The translations under genes were made by a program, and so were the position numbers. From Paenibacillus alginolyticus DSM 5050 = NBRC 15375 (GTDB taxonomy: Bacteria > Bacillota > Bacilli > Paenibacillales > NBRC-103111): a stretch of 64,000 bases of DNA. How positions within the stretch are numbered: the stretch's first letter is position 1; each line of letters begins with the position of its first letter. The stretch covers positions 300,711 to 364,710 of the forward strand of contig NZ_AUGY01000001.1 in NCBI RefSeq assembly GCF_000422905.1. The letters run 5' to 3'. Of this stretch, positions 1 through 8,236 are shown piece after piece. Below the pieces are notes generated by a model. That model saw only the letters and a list, made by a program, of their open reading frames with translations, made no database searches and was not told the origin of the DNA.

Positions 1-32
1 GTTTGTGTTCAATCAGAAGGGGGGAGTACCGG

Positions 33-248
33 ATGGTGATGGTGCATCTGCGATTCCGTGAATGTGAGCACAATGGCGATTTGGACCATTATGCGCGGGA
101 TGTCGTGAAATGCGGTGGAGAAGTCATTTATCGCGAATTGGATGCGTTGCACGAAAAAGGATTGCTTTCCGTTGAATTCGATAACGAAGCAAAGAGGGAA
201 GAATTTTGGCGCAAGTTCAGGCAGACGGATTCGTACTCCTTTTGTTAA
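33..248 (+). CDS. hypothetical protein, 71 aa
   Basis: Small charged protein with no family I recognise. The ATG at 33 follows a GGGGGGAG ribosome binding site at a good distance, so I prefer it to upstream in-frame codons; a second ATG lies two codons on. The sequence is rich in acidic and basic residues, ends in Cys, and shows no membrane segment or signal peptide. It lies at the left edge of the accessory island, and the operon may begin outside the window. Confidence 0.45.
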   Translation: MVMVHLRFRECEHNGDLDHYARDVVKCGGEVIYRELDALHEKGLLSVEFDNEAKREEFWRKFRQTDSYSFC

Positions 249-330
249 ACAGGAAAATTCCATAACGGTGATACAAACGGCGATCTCGGAGGAGGTCGCT
301 TTTTTATTGCCGTCAACAGGAGGAACTGCA

Positions 331-576
331 ATGGGAAAATCGGTACAAAAAGTAATGACTCGCGGGGTGCAAAATCTCGGACTGTCCCAAACGGTCATCG
401 AGACCTTGTTCAAGAAAGCGGAGGGACTATTATCTTCCACTACCTTCCTTGCCTTTGGGCCGAAAGGCCAAGCTATATCCATTAACGATGGAAACGGCAA
501 GTCGCTCGGAACACTGCCGTTCATGCTGCCGGAAAAAGTATGGATTATCTTTGACGATCATGGTGCCGTTGGATAG
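331..576 (+). CDS. hypothetical protein, 81 aa
   Basis: Small protein starting at an ATG preceded by AGGAGG at the right spacing. The N-terminal half is amphipathic (MGKSVQKVMTRGV), the C-terminal half is beta-rich, and it ends in WIIFDDHGAVG. I recognise no family. The longer reading frame upstream has no ribosome binding site. It sits between another unknown gene and a cytosine methylase remnant. Confidence 0.5.
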   Translation: MGKSVQKVMTRGVQNLGLSQTVIETLFKKAEGLLSSTTFLAFGPKGQAISINDGNGKSLGTLPFMLPEKVWIIFDDHGAVG

Positions 577-604
577 CAACCGCTCTTCTCCCGGAGGAGT
601 ATTG

Positions 605-754
605 ATGTATCTCGGTCCCTGTGTCGATTTGTTTTGTGGCGCAGGCGGATTGTCCTCCGGGTTTAAGCAAGTAGGGTTTGACATTAGGATCGGGGTAGAT
701 CTGGATGCATCCGCACTATTGACATATCTGCACAACCATCCACAGGCGGCTTGA
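605..754 (+). pseudogene. truncated C5-cytosine DNA methyltransferase (N-terminal relic)
   Basis: The frame starts at an ATG behind CCGGAGGAG and reads VDLFCGAGGLSSGF, the conserved SAM-binding motif I of m5C methylases. An IGVDLDASALLTYLHNHP stretch typical of the family follows, then a stop after 49 residues. A full enzyme needs 300 or more residues, including the PCQ and ENV motifs, which do not appear in the next 150 bases in any frame. It is therefore most likely the surviving 5' end of a restriction-modification or orphan methylase gene, next to an intact adenine methylase. Confidence 0.7.
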
Positions 755-898
755 CTTACAGGGTACTGTACCGTTACCGACTTGTTATTAATTGAATCGG
801 TGTATGACTATGAAGCAGTGTGCTGTTCAGAGTTACCGGATTTGCGTGCCGCACTTTTTGTTTTTCTTTCATCGATCTATCAACCAGAGGAGGTAAAG

Positions 899-1687
899 AT
901 GTTGCTAAAAAGCCCGATTCGATGGCAGGGTGGCAAGTCACGACTGCGTGAAGAAATCATTCGTCGTTTCCCGCCGCATATCGTTTATGCGGAAGTGTTT
1001 GGCGGCGGAGGCTGGGTGCTGTTCGGAAAGGAACGCTCCAAAGTGGAGGTTTACGCGGATATTAATGCGGAACTCGTCAATTTTTTTCGAGTGATTCAGG
1101 AAAATTGGGAGGAACTGGCCCAACGCTTTCAATGGGCGCTTTACGCACGCGATGAATTCCAACGGATTATGAATCGCCGCGGTCAGGAGCGCGACCCGGT
1201 CACCCGTGCCTACGATTTTTATTACCGGATCTATTCCCATTTTGGCGGCAAATATAACGACAGTGATGATTGGGGGTACACACGGAGCAAACCGGCGTAT
1301 GACTTGAGCAAAGTAAAACATAAATTCAAACTGGCACACGAACGGTTAATCGGGGTATATATCGAAAACCGATCTTTCGCAGAGCTACTCCAGCGGTATG
1401 ACTCGCCGGATACCTTTTTTTATTGCGATCCGCCCTACCTTGGCCTTTCCGGATATTTGTACAAATTTGATGAAACGCATCACCGGCAGTTAAGGGAGCT
1501 GCTCGGCACGATCAAGGGCAAGTTTCTGCTCAGCATTAACGACCATCCGCTTATACGGGAATGGTACAGCGTGTTTCACATAGAGAGTCTGGAAACCAGA
1601 TATTCAATCGCCAAACAGCCCGCAGGCCGCCAGCCGGTGAAAGAATTAATTATTATGAATTACTCTTCTACAACTGATAACAAATAA
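899..1687 (+). CDS. Dam-type DNA adenine methyltransferase (D12 class)
   Basis: 262 aa N6-adenine DNA methylase using S-adenosylmethionine. The N-terminal KSPIRWQGGKSRL segment and the VFGGGGWVLFG motif correspond to the SAM-binding region of D12/Dam enzymes, and YCDPPYLG contains the catalytic DPPY tetrad. The start at 899 follows AGAGGAGGTAAAG; the longer frame upstream lacks this. No restriction endonuclease is visible beside it, so it looks like an orphan or island-protecting methylase, which is common on phages and integrative elements. Its target sequence cannot be told from this. Confidence 0.85.
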   Translation: MLLKSPIRWQGGKSRLREEIIRRFPPHIVYAEVFGGGGWVLFGKERSKVEVYADINAELVNFFRVIQENWEELAQRFQWALYARDEFQRIMNRRGQERDPVTRAYDFYYRIYSHFGGKYNDSDDWGYTRSKPAYDLSKVKHKFKLAHERLIGVYIENRSFAELLQRYDSPDTFFYCDPPYLGLSGYLYKFDETHHRQLRELLGTIKGKFLLSINDHPLIREWYSVFHIESLETRYSIAKQPAGRQPVKELIIMNYSSTTDNK

Positions 1688-1731
1688 GCTGGATGTTATC
1701 AACCTACAAGAACGACGGAGGGAAGACAGGT

Positions 1732-2043
1732 ATGAAAACGGCAGATGTAGTTGTGTATAAACAGTTAAGAAAGGTGCCTCGGCTCCCTGAGTACGAAGAC
1801 AAAACGAAGCCCTACACCAAGCTGTACCGGAATGTGCCGATTTTCATTGTTAGCCCAATAGAACTAAACCACATTATTCGTCTCGATCATTCGAAACTCC
1901 TTGAAACACATTGTCATGAATCCCTGCTTATTTTAACGGATAAAGCCCGTGTAATGGCAGTGGAGCCTGAAGGATACGATTATGCAAAATACACTTGGAC
2001 GATTGATCGAGAAACCGCGTTAAACATTTTAAGTCAGGTCTAG
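1732..2043 (+). CDS. hypothetical protein, 103 aa
   Basis: Starts at an ATG preceded by GGAGGGAAG. Soluble, mixed-charge protein with no signal peptide or membrane span and no motif I recognise. It lies 44 bases after the adenine methylase and just ahead of the Tad genes, in the same direction, so it may share their transcript. Confidence 0.55.
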   Translation: MKTADVVVYKQLRKVPRLPEYEDKTKPYTKLYRNVPIFIVSPIELNHIIRLDHSKLLETHCHESLLILTDKARVMAVEPEGYDYAKYTWTIDRETALNILSQV

Positions 2044-2065
2044 TGGGACAGAGAGGTCGAAAAAT

Positions 2066-2245
2066 ATGGAGGATCAGGTACGGATCGAAAACAAAAACGG
2101 GGAATTTGCCATTATCCTCGTCCAATCGGGGCAGTCGCATCTAATGGACCAGCGAGCTTGCTTTGAAGATGCCAAGGAATACTCCATCCATTTGTCCAAA
2201 TCCATAAAGCTCCCCGTGTATTATGAAGGTGAAAAAATGACTTGA
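2066..2245 (+). CDS. small hypothetical protein, 59 aa
   Basis: Short frame starting MEDQVRIENKNG and ending YEGEKMT. It fills the gap between the 103 aa gene and the tadZ-like gene and ends 35 bases before the GTG I choose for tadZ. The upstream signal is weak (GAGAGG about 10 bases before). The composition is protein-like and acidic. Function unknown. Confidence 0.45.
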   Translation: MEDQVRIENKNGEFAIILVQSGQSHLMDQRACFEDAKEYSIHLSKSIKLPVYYEGEKMT

Positions 2246-2280
2246 AGGTAAAGAATGAACCCAAGAAAGGAGAGGAGCTA

Positions 2281-3597
2281 GTGCAAGTATATTTTTTTCG
2301 TGCCCGAAAACGTGACAAACTCATTGAGGACATTCGTCAGTTGGGTTGGTCCACTCGGGTCATCTATGATATCCATAAAGTGACGAAAGATATCAAGTGG
2401 ATCATCCTGGATGCAAGCTCAGGAAACTGGAAGACCAATGCTGCCATCTTTACGAGAAAAGGGCTACGGATGTTGCTGCTTATCGACGAAGAAATATCAG
2501 AGGATGAGCTGAGGGAAATCGGAATTTCGGGAGTCCTATTTCCGGACGAACAATTTTGTGCCCGCTATTTAGAGCTGACGCAGATAGAAGAGGTACTAGC
2601 GGATGAAATCACGGCAACGAATGAACCGAATCAAAGCATTCCCTTATCCCAAAGGCTGAACAAGACCAGCTCAGAGGAAATAACAAACGAAACGAAATTG
2701 CCGATTCAAATAACAGTAAAGAAGGAAATAGCCTCAGTAGACATCTTTAATCAGCAGCCAGAAACGGATACCGCAGAATCAAGCTTCAACGAAAAAATGG
2801 AAAGATCCACTTTGCCTTCTATAGTTACAGTATATGGAGCGAAAGGAGGCATAGGTCGAACCGTATTCCTGCTAAATCTGGCTTCGGTTTTGGCGAAATT
2901 TGGTCTTAAAGCCTGTGTGCTGGATTTGGATTTGTATCATGGCACGGTGGCAGCTACGCTTCAAGTTCATCCCGAGTGGGCCATTACCGATTTGGTTCGG
3001 AGAATACACGAGCCCAAATTAAGACAAACCTGTCTCCAGCAAAGTGAGATGGGTTTTTCTTTTGTCGCGGCACCCACAAGCTACATGGATATTTCAGGGA
3101 TAACGATCGATGCCTTGGTGGAGGTGATTCATTTCTTGAAAGAGGAAATGGATATCGTCTTGATAGATATACCGACTATTTTTGATAGTGGATTGAAGGG
3201 GATTATGGAGCACTCCGATTCCATATTGTTGATGACTTCTGACGAGTCGGCGAGTGTGAAGAATCTTCGGATGATGGCCGGCGAATTGCAAAAGTTGGGA
3301 AAGCCGCAGCTCTTCACGATAGGGAATCGGGTAACCGGACATGGCGTCAGCGAAGCCGAATTCAAGGAATTCTTGCCTTGGCCTTTGTTACTTTCATTCG
3401 CAGAAGATGCCACTGTCGGGATTCTCGCAAAACGCGGCAAATGCATTGCGATCGAGCAGCCCACTCATGCCTACAGTGTCCAACTGGAGCGGTTGGTTAG
3501 AAGATGGGTAGGGCAGGAAGCAGCGGCGAACAAATCGTGGTTGGGTAGTTTACAGCAACGATTGATTCCAAAAAGAAAGGGAGGGAAGCAGCCATGA
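2281..3597 (+). CDS. TadZ/CpaE-like ParA-family ATPase of the Tad pilus
   Basis: 438 aa. In Tad/Flp systems TadZ (CpaE) places the pilus machine in the cell. The N-terminal ~110 residues look like an atypical receiver domain, followed by a low-complexity linker. A MinD/ParA-type ATPase starts near residue 195 with VYGAKGGIGRT, a deviant Walker A in which the usual signature Lys after the second Gly run is Arg. A VLDLDLYHG motif and DIVLIDIPT (Walker B) follow. GTG at 2281 follows AAAGGAGAGGAG and fits better than the TTG at 2242, which overlaps the preceding stop. It overlaps cpaB by four bases. Confidence 0.8.
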   Translation: MQVYFFRARKRDKLIEDIRQLGWSTRVIYDIHKVTKDIKWIILDASSGNWKTNAAIFTRKGLRMLLLIDEEISEDELREIGISGVLFPDEQFCARYLELTQIEEVLADEITATNEPNQSIPLSQRLNKTSSEEITNETKLPIQITVKKEIASVDIFNQQPETDTAESSFNEKMERSTLPSIVTVYGAKGGIGRTVFLLNLASVLAKFGLKACVLDLDLYHGTVAATLQVHPEWAITDLVRRIHEPKLRQTCLQQSEMGFSFVAAPTSYMDISGITIDALVEVIHFLKEEMDIVLIDIPTIFDSGLKGIMEHSDSILLMTSDESASVKNLRMMAGELQKLGKPQLFTIGNRVTGHGVSEAEFKEFLPWPLLLSFAEDATVGILAKRGKCIAIEQPTHAYSVQLERLVRRWVGQEAAANKSWLGSLQQRLIPKRKGGKQP

Positions 3598-4199
3598 AGG
3601 TATGGGAAATGAAAAAATCCAACCTCATTTTTATATTCGCCACCATCCTTGCCCTTTTGATGGGCTTTAAAGTGCAGAACCTGCTTTCCCAAGTGAAGCA
3701 GGCTGGCGTCGTCCAGGCGGCAGCGGTGAAAGATAACGTGACGATCGGAGCGTATCAACTCATTCAAGCCTCCGACGTCACGCTGAAAGAAGTGCCGAAG
3801 ACAAGTGTTCAGCCCGATACGCTCTTTTCCTTGCAAGAAGTGATCGGAAAACGAATGGCCATGACGGTATTGCCTTCTACTACCTTGCGCAAAGGGAATT
3901 TGGTTTCATCGAGCTCCTTGACCGGTGTCTTATCAAGTCTAGGCAAGGAGAATGTAGTGGCCGTCACTATCCCGATTGATATCGAACAAGCGGGGCTTGG
4001 CAAAGTGGGGGAATTCGTTACCCTGCATGGGATCATGCGGCAAGGGACGGAGGCGGCACTGGTCAGTATTCGGAAAGTGCCCATTTTGGAAAAGACGGCT
4101 CAGGTGGTAACGGTGGCGGTAACCACAGAACAGTCGGACGCCCTGGATCAAGTTCTTTTATCTGGTGGCAAAATTCGCATCGTTTTAAATCAACCGTAG
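3594..4199 (+). CDS. CpaB/RcpC-like pilus assembly protein with SAF domain
   Basis: 201 aa membrane-anchored protein. One N-terminal hydrophobic segment (residues ~7-25) is followed by an SAF-type domain around residues 40-105. A second beta-rich region matches the CpaB/RcpC layout. In didermic bacteria this protein works with the outer membrane secretin; in Gram-positive Tad loci it is kept without a secretin and probably acts at the outer face of the membrane. ATG overlaps the tadZ stop by four bases, implying translational coupling. Confidence 0.75.
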   Translation: MKVWEMKKSNLIFIFATILALLMGFKVQNLLSQVKQAGVVQAAAVKDNVTIGAYQLIQASDVTLKEVPKTSVQPDTLFSLQEVIGKRMAMTVLPSTTLRKGNLVSSSSLTGVLSSLGKENVVAVTIPIDIEQAGLGKVGEFVTLHGIMRQGTEAALVSIRKVPILEKTAQVVTVAVTTEQSDALDQVLLSGGKIRIVLNQP

Positions 4200-4209
4200 G
4201 AGGTGCTTC

Positions 4210-5517
4210 ATGTTACGTGGCTTTGGTCAACCTCGAACCGAAGATTCTCCAGACCGTTCGGTGGCAAAGAGTAGGATTGAACTCGGATCTGTCCTAACAC
4301 GGGTATACAGTGAACTGCGGCCTCACCATTTTAATTCGGAGGATCCTGAGTCAATGCCGGCACTGCAGCAACTGATTCTTCAAGTTGTAAAGGACGTGTA
4401 TCCGCATCTTCCAAGGGAGGATAAGGAACGGCTGATGAAGTTAGTGATCAGTGAAATGACGGGTTTCGGTCCACTTGATCCGCTCATGCGGATGGAAGGC
4501 GTTACGGATATCCAGGCCATCGGGCCGCAAACCATCCATTATACATTAGAGGGAAAACGGCAAGCCTTTGTGGACGCCCAATTTCGGGATGAAGAACATT
4601 GCCGTCAATTTGTGCATCGGCTGGCCATTCAATGCGGGCGCACCTTCGATGAATCCGTTCGCGAGGTGGACCTCGATTTAGCCGACGGGTCCCGTTTGCA
4701 TGCGATCAAGACAACATCGGGAACGGTGATGACCATTCGTCGCCCCTCCCGTTTTTTGGATTTATCGTTTCTTTTGAACAAGCGGGTGATTACGCATAAA
4801 GCGATAGCCTTTTTAAAAGCGGTACAGCAGCGAAAACTTTCCTGGATTATCGCGGGGAATACCGGATCGCTCAAGACCACATTGATTCAGTTATTGCTTT
4901 CGCAGGAAGTGGTTTCTCCCAACCGCGTTGTGGCCGTGATTGAAGAAAAAAAGGAGCTGCGGCCTGACCTGCCCTATGTGATCTCGATGGAGGAAGTGTT
5001 GCCAAAGAGCGACGGGCAAGGGGGATACCAGCTGCGGCAGTATGTGCGGGCGGCGATGCGAATGTATCTCGATGTGCTGGTGATCGGGGAACTGCGCGGT
5101 CCGGAGGCGCTGGACGCGCTACGTGCGGCGAACTCCGGGCATCAAGTCATCTCTTCGATTCACGCGGGGACACCGGAGCAGGCGCTTGCTGCACTGAAGA
5201 CACTCGGTCTAACGGCAGGTCAGGTCTCTGAAACCGTCATTGATGAACTGATCGCCGGCGGGATCCGCATTCTTGTTCAAAATGAACGAATCGAAAGCAG
5301 TTCCGGGTATCGGCTTTTGTTGAAATCCATTTCCGAAGTGGTTTATCAGGACGGGATGCTCGCTGCTCGACCGATATTTGAGTTTCAAGAGGAAGGCTCG
5401 GGAATGGACGGCGTACCCGCCGGAAAACTTCAGTTTCTAGGACTGAGTGAAGGCTTGGAAAAGGATTTTCATTCCTGGGGAATTCCTATTGAGGCTTTAC
5501 TGGGAGGAAATAAATGA
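4210..5517 (+). CDS. tadA: TadA/CpaF-type secretion ATPase with altered Walker A
   Basis: 435 aa traffic ATPase that should power pilin assembly from the cytoplasm. The N-terminal helical domain is followed by the CpaF core: MTGFGPLDPLM, an Asp/Glu box (VIEEKKEL), LVIGELRGPEALDALRAA as Walker B region, and SSIHAGTPEQAL as the His box. The P-loop reads AGNTGSLKTTL: Leu221 stands where nearly all family members have Gly just before the catalytic Lys222. Everything else looks intact. ATG follows TAGGAGGTGCTTC, 10 bases after cpaB. Gene name by homology; activity not certain because of the P-loop. Confidence 0.85.
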   Translation: MLRGFGQPRTEDSPDRSVAKSRIELGSVLTRVYSELRPHHFNSEDPESMPALQQLILQVVKDVYPHLPREDKERLMKLVISEMTGFGPLDPLMRMEGVTDIQAIGPQTIHYTLEGKRQAFVDAQFRDEEHCRQFVHRLAIQCGRTFDESVREVDLDLADGSRLHAIKTTSGTVMTIRRPSRFLDLSFLLNKRVITHKAIAFLKAVQQRKLSWIIAGNTGSLKTTLIQLLLSQEVVSPNRVVAVIEEKKELRPDLPYVISMEEVLPKSDGQGGYQLRQYVRAAMRMYLDVLVIGELRGPEALDALRAANSGHQVISSIHAGTPEQALAALKTLGLTAGQVSETVIDELIAGGIRILVQNERIESSSGYRLLLKSISEVVYQDGMLAARPIFEFQEEGSGMDGVPAGKLQFLGLSEGLEKDFHSWGIPIEALLGGNK

Positions 5518-6371
5518 TCGGACTCGGGATAAGCATCGTGGGTTTATTGATTTTGGCCGGTGTGTGGCAGCAGAAACGGGAACGATGGATCGCTTTCCGG
5601 CGATTCATGCTCGGAAGTTCGGCCCATCCGCACGATTCTATTGTCTTACAATGGCTGGAGCGGCGATTTCCATTTGCACCTGCTCGATCTCTGCCACTGA
5701 TCATCAGCCTTTTTATCTTGCCTGTTCTCCTCGGTATCGTCATGGCATTATCACAGCAATCTTGGGTCCCAGTTTTGTTGGGAGTTGCAGCTTCTTTATT
5801 TGGCCCTTGGGGCACTTACTCTCTAAAAAGTTACATTTGGAAAAGGCGCTGCCGCAACCAAATGAAGGACGCGTTGCGTTTGGCCTCTACGGCTTTGCGT
5901 GCCGGGACGACTTTTGCGGAGGCGCTGGCTCGCGCGGCTTTGGAATTGCCTGAGCCGATGAGCGGGCTCCTGCTCCAGGCGAACCGGGAAATTCGTCTGG
6001 GAAAACCGGAAGGGGAAGCCTTCCACAAACTTGCGGAACAGACAGGAGTTAGTGATTTTTCCTCCATCGCCGGATTAATTGAGCTAACGATCGTAAAAGG
6101 TGGGAAACTGCCCTATATTTTGGATGATGTGGTGAATTACATGGAGGAAGATGAAGAACTGCTCGCGGATTTACGCGGCGAGACTTCTTCCTACCGCATG
6201 TCAGCCTATCTTCTTCCTCTTTTATTATTGGGTTTATTGCTTTGGTTTTGGCCGGCGATCAGCCCTATGCTGAACCAGACCTGGTTTTTTGTCCTATTTG
6301 TAGCGGCCCTAAGCTTCATGAGTGTAGGGCTTTTTTTAACGTATCGATTGGTACGGAAGCTGGATGTGTAA
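5514..6371 (+). CDS. TadB-like inner membrane platform protein (GspF domain)
   Basis: 285 aa. One or two N-terminal membrane spans, a cytoplasmic GspF/T2SSF helical domain (LRLASTALRAGTTFAEAL to ILDDVVNYMEEDEELLADL) and two C-terminal spans ending before residue 285. TadB pairs with TadC to form the platform on which the TadA ATPase works. ATG overlaps the tadA stop by four bases behind GGGAGGAAATA, so the two are translationally coupled. Confidence 0.8.
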   Translation: MIGLGISIVGLLILAGVWQQKRERWIAFRRFMLGSSAHPHDSIVLQWLERRFPFAPARSLPLIISLFILPVLLGIVMALSQQSWVPVLLGVAASLFGPWGTYSLKSYIWKRRCRNQMKDALRLASTALRAGTTFAEALARAALELPEPMSGLLLQANREIRLGKPEGEAFHKLAEQTGVSDFSSIAGLIELTIVKGGKLPYILDDVVNYMEEDEELLADLRGETSSYRMSAYLLPLLLLGLLLWFWPAISPMLNQTWFFVLFVAALSFMSVGLFLTYRLVRKLDV

Positions 6372-6406
6372 GAAACCGGATGACCAGGACGAGGAGGTGA
6401 GAAGGT

Positions 6407-7249
6407 TTGTGGGTTTTGGTTTGTTTAGGGATTGTCAGTTTGTTTTTTATAGCCTATCGATTTCGCCAGTTGGAGAGTGGGGAGGCTAGCGCCAGTAATC
6501 CGGAAGTCCCGAAGGAAAAGGGGAGCAGGCTGCGTACGATTCAAAACTGGACAGGTGATTATTTGCTTCCGGATTCTTATGCATCGTGGCTGAAGAAACG
6601 AATTTCAGCTGCTGGTAAGTTAGCAGGGATGACGGTGGAAAAGTTATATTTTCGTCAATGTGTAGCAGGGGCTTTTGGCCTCATACTTGCCGCCATACTG
6701 CCCCAGCGTGGAGGATGGCTGTTTGTCCTTTTTATGGGCGGTCTGGGCTTCCTGTTCCCTCTATTTCAGTTGCATTCCCCGGCACGAAGGCATGAAAAAG
6801 AAGTTCGGATTGCGGTAAGAAATTGGCTTATGCTGCTGATTCCGCTGCTTGAAGGCAATCTTCACTTTCAGAGCACGCTCTTTGACGTATTCCGCCGCAT
6901 CCCCGGTTCCCTGAACGAGGAGGTTAACCGGATGACGGTACAATTCACGGGCGGACGCTCTCTGCGAGAAGCGCTGTGGGATGCCGTTGCGCGCGTACCG
7001 GTAAGAGAATTCGTTCAGCTCGTCAGGGTGCTCATGGATGGAGATCGTTACGGTCCGCAGGAAATGGCGGGCAGATTGAAAGAACTGAAAAACAGAATGG
7101 ACCGGCACGATCGGAGAAGAGCGAAAAAACAGATTAAAGATGCGGTGACGCGTCTTTTTTTCGTTGTCCTGCTGTTTATTTTTGTGCCGATCCTGATTCT
7201 CGGATTTCTAATTTTAATGCAGTCCATGAAGAAAAATGTCACGTTATAG
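6407..7249 (+). CDS. TadC-like inner membrane platform protein (GspF domain)
   Basis: 280 aa. N-terminal membrane span, two central spans (about residues 85-125), a T2SSF-type helical domain with LLIPLLEGNLHFQSTLFDVF, and a C-terminal span near residues 250-275. It is the second platform subunit of the Tad machine. TTG at 6407 is preceded by GAGGAGGTG at ideal spacing, and no ATG fits. It is 35 bases after tadB. Confidence 0.75.
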   Translation: MWVLVCLGIVSLFFIAYRFRQLESGEASASNPEVPKEKGSRLRTIQNWTGDYLLPDSYASWLKKRISAAGKLAGMTVEKLYFRQCVAGAFGLILAAILPQRGGWLFVLFMGGLGFLFPLFQLHSPARRHEKEVRIAVRNWLMLLIPLLEGNLHFQSTLFDVFRRIPGSLNEEVNRMTVQFTGGRSLREALWDAVARVPVREFVQLVRVLMDGDRYGPQEMAGRLKELKNRMDRHDRRRAKKQIKDAVTRLFFVVLLFIFVPILILGFLILMQSMKKNVTL

Positions 7250-7259
7250 GAGGAAACGG

Positions 7260-7478
7260 ATGCGAGCCATGGAGATACAGGTTCTGGATTCCCGTACACT
7301 GCATATCGTTTTGGCCGGTGCGAAGGAAGACTGTTATGGAAGTGCTTCCGACGAACTCGCGAAACAAATCGCGGAACAGCGCGGCTTTGATCCGAAAGGG
7401 AGCCGTTATGTGAGTCCCGTGAAACGAATTCGGGGGAATGAATATAAACTCAGCTATGAATTTTATAAGCGGAAGTGA
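7260..7478 (+). CDS. small unknown protein, first of three tandem paralogues (72 aa)
   Basis: ATG at 7260 follows TAGGAGGAAACGG. The core reads LAGAKEDCYG then ELAKQIAEQRGF and the protein ends YEFYKRK. The same pattern (G-T/A-x-E-E/D, A-x-x-x-L-A, x-A-x-x-x-G-W/F, an aromatic-basic tail) recurs in the next two genes, so all three are diverged copies. It has no signal peptide or membrane span, so it is probably cytoplasmic. Function unknown; its place between tadC and the pilins suggests a role in pilus biogenesis or control. Confidence 0.7.
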   Translation: MRAMEIQVLDSRTLHIVLAGAKEDCYGSASDELAKQIAEQRGFDPKGSRYVSPVKRIRGNEYKLSYEFYKRK

Positions 7479-7491
7479 GGGGACTCGCCAG

Positions 7492-7722
7492 ATGGACGTT
7501 ATTGTTGCTGAAGTTTGCCCCCATTTCAGAACGGGCAGAGAACGGCTGCGGGTTGTCATTACAGGAACCGAAGAAGAACTCGACAGTCAGGCTTCAAAAT
7601 TACTCGCCATTCGGACCGCCTATGAAAAAGGATGGTATGGACATGGATGGAGTAAATCGGGAACCCCTGTTGTAAACGGCCGTTTCTGTTCGAAGGACTT
7701 TATTTTCCACAGCCGGTTGTAA
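7492..7722 (+). CDS. small unknown protein, second of three tandem paralogues (76 aa)
   Basis: Begins at ATG 7492 after GAGGGGACT; the longer upstream frame overlaps the preceding gene and has no better signal. The core ITGTEEELDSQ and LLAIRTAYEKGWYGHG aligns with both neighbours, and the tail is FIFHSRL. Soluble, small and basic at the C-terminus. Not a family I can name. Confidence 0.65.
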   Translation: MDVIVAEVCPHFRTGRERLRVVITGTEEELDSQASKLLAIRTAYEKGWYGHGWSKSGTPVVNGRFCSKDFIFHSRL

Positions 7723-7744
7723 CAATGATGCGAGGTGAAAAGGA

Positions 7745-7975
7745 ATGCGTGTAATGGAGGCAAGCGTGAGCCATCCGATGAATGCAATGGGCGGATTGTA
7801 TGTATTAATTCAAGGAACACAAGAAGAGATCTACGGTCACGCGGCAAATGATTTAGCCATCAGAACCGCAAATGCACAGGGGTGGAACGGTAACGGAAAA
7901 TCTACCGTCGGCATTCCAAGCAGAAAAGGTGTCCTCCCCTATACCAAAGCTTATTGGTTCCATGATCGAAAATAA
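7745..7975 (+). CDS. small unknown protein, third of three tandem paralogues (76 aa)
   Basis: ATG at 7745 follows GCGAGGTGAAAAGGA. The core IQGTQEEIYGH and DLAIRTANAQGWNGNG is closest to the second copy, and the tail is YWFHDRK. It is the gene immediately ahead of the twin pilins. Three copies in a row with strong divergence suggest an old tandem duplication kept by selection. Confidence 0.7.
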   Translation: MRVMEASVSHPMNAMGGLYVLIQGTQEEIYGHAANDLAIRTANAQGWNGNGKSTVGIPSRKGVLPYTKAYWFHDRK

Positions 7976-7998
7976 AAACTATGGGAGTTGACCGGGTG

Positions 7999-8199
7999 AT
8001 GAAAAACGCACGAATGAAAATGAAATCAAGAATAAAACAATTGATTTGGGATCGGAGCGGACTGGAATTCTGGGAGTACATGGTGTTTGCGATTGTCATG
8101 GGACTCGTTGTATGGGCGATGAAACCGCTTTTGCTTGATTTGTTTACAACCATCATCACAACCTTGAAAACATGGTGGACGTCGCAAATCGGCCGTTAA
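7999..8199 (+). CDS. Flp-type pilin, copy 1 (66 aa)
   Basis: Basic leader followed by DRSG and then LEFWEYMVFAIVMGL. Class IVb/Flp pilins are cut after the Gly, leaving Glu5 and Tyr6 of the mature chain; both are present here (L-E-F-W-E-Y). The mature chain would be only 45 residues, almost all hydrophobic helix, ending KTWWTSQIGR. I choose ATG 7999 with GGGAG upstream, matching the paralogue's MKK-like start; ATG 7981 lacks a site. The next gene is a near copy. Confidence 0.8.
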   Translation: MKNARMKMKSRIKQLIWDRSGLEFWEYMVFAIVMGLVVWAMKPLLLDLFTTIITTLKTWWTSQIGR

Positions 8200-8236
8200 T
8201 CATCAGTCAGAAAAAATTATTGGAGGTGGATGCAGG

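Noticed and set aside
9..524. 171-codon minus-strand frame over the left edge
   Set aside because: It runs antisense to two plus-strand genes with strong ribosome sites and has no site of its own.
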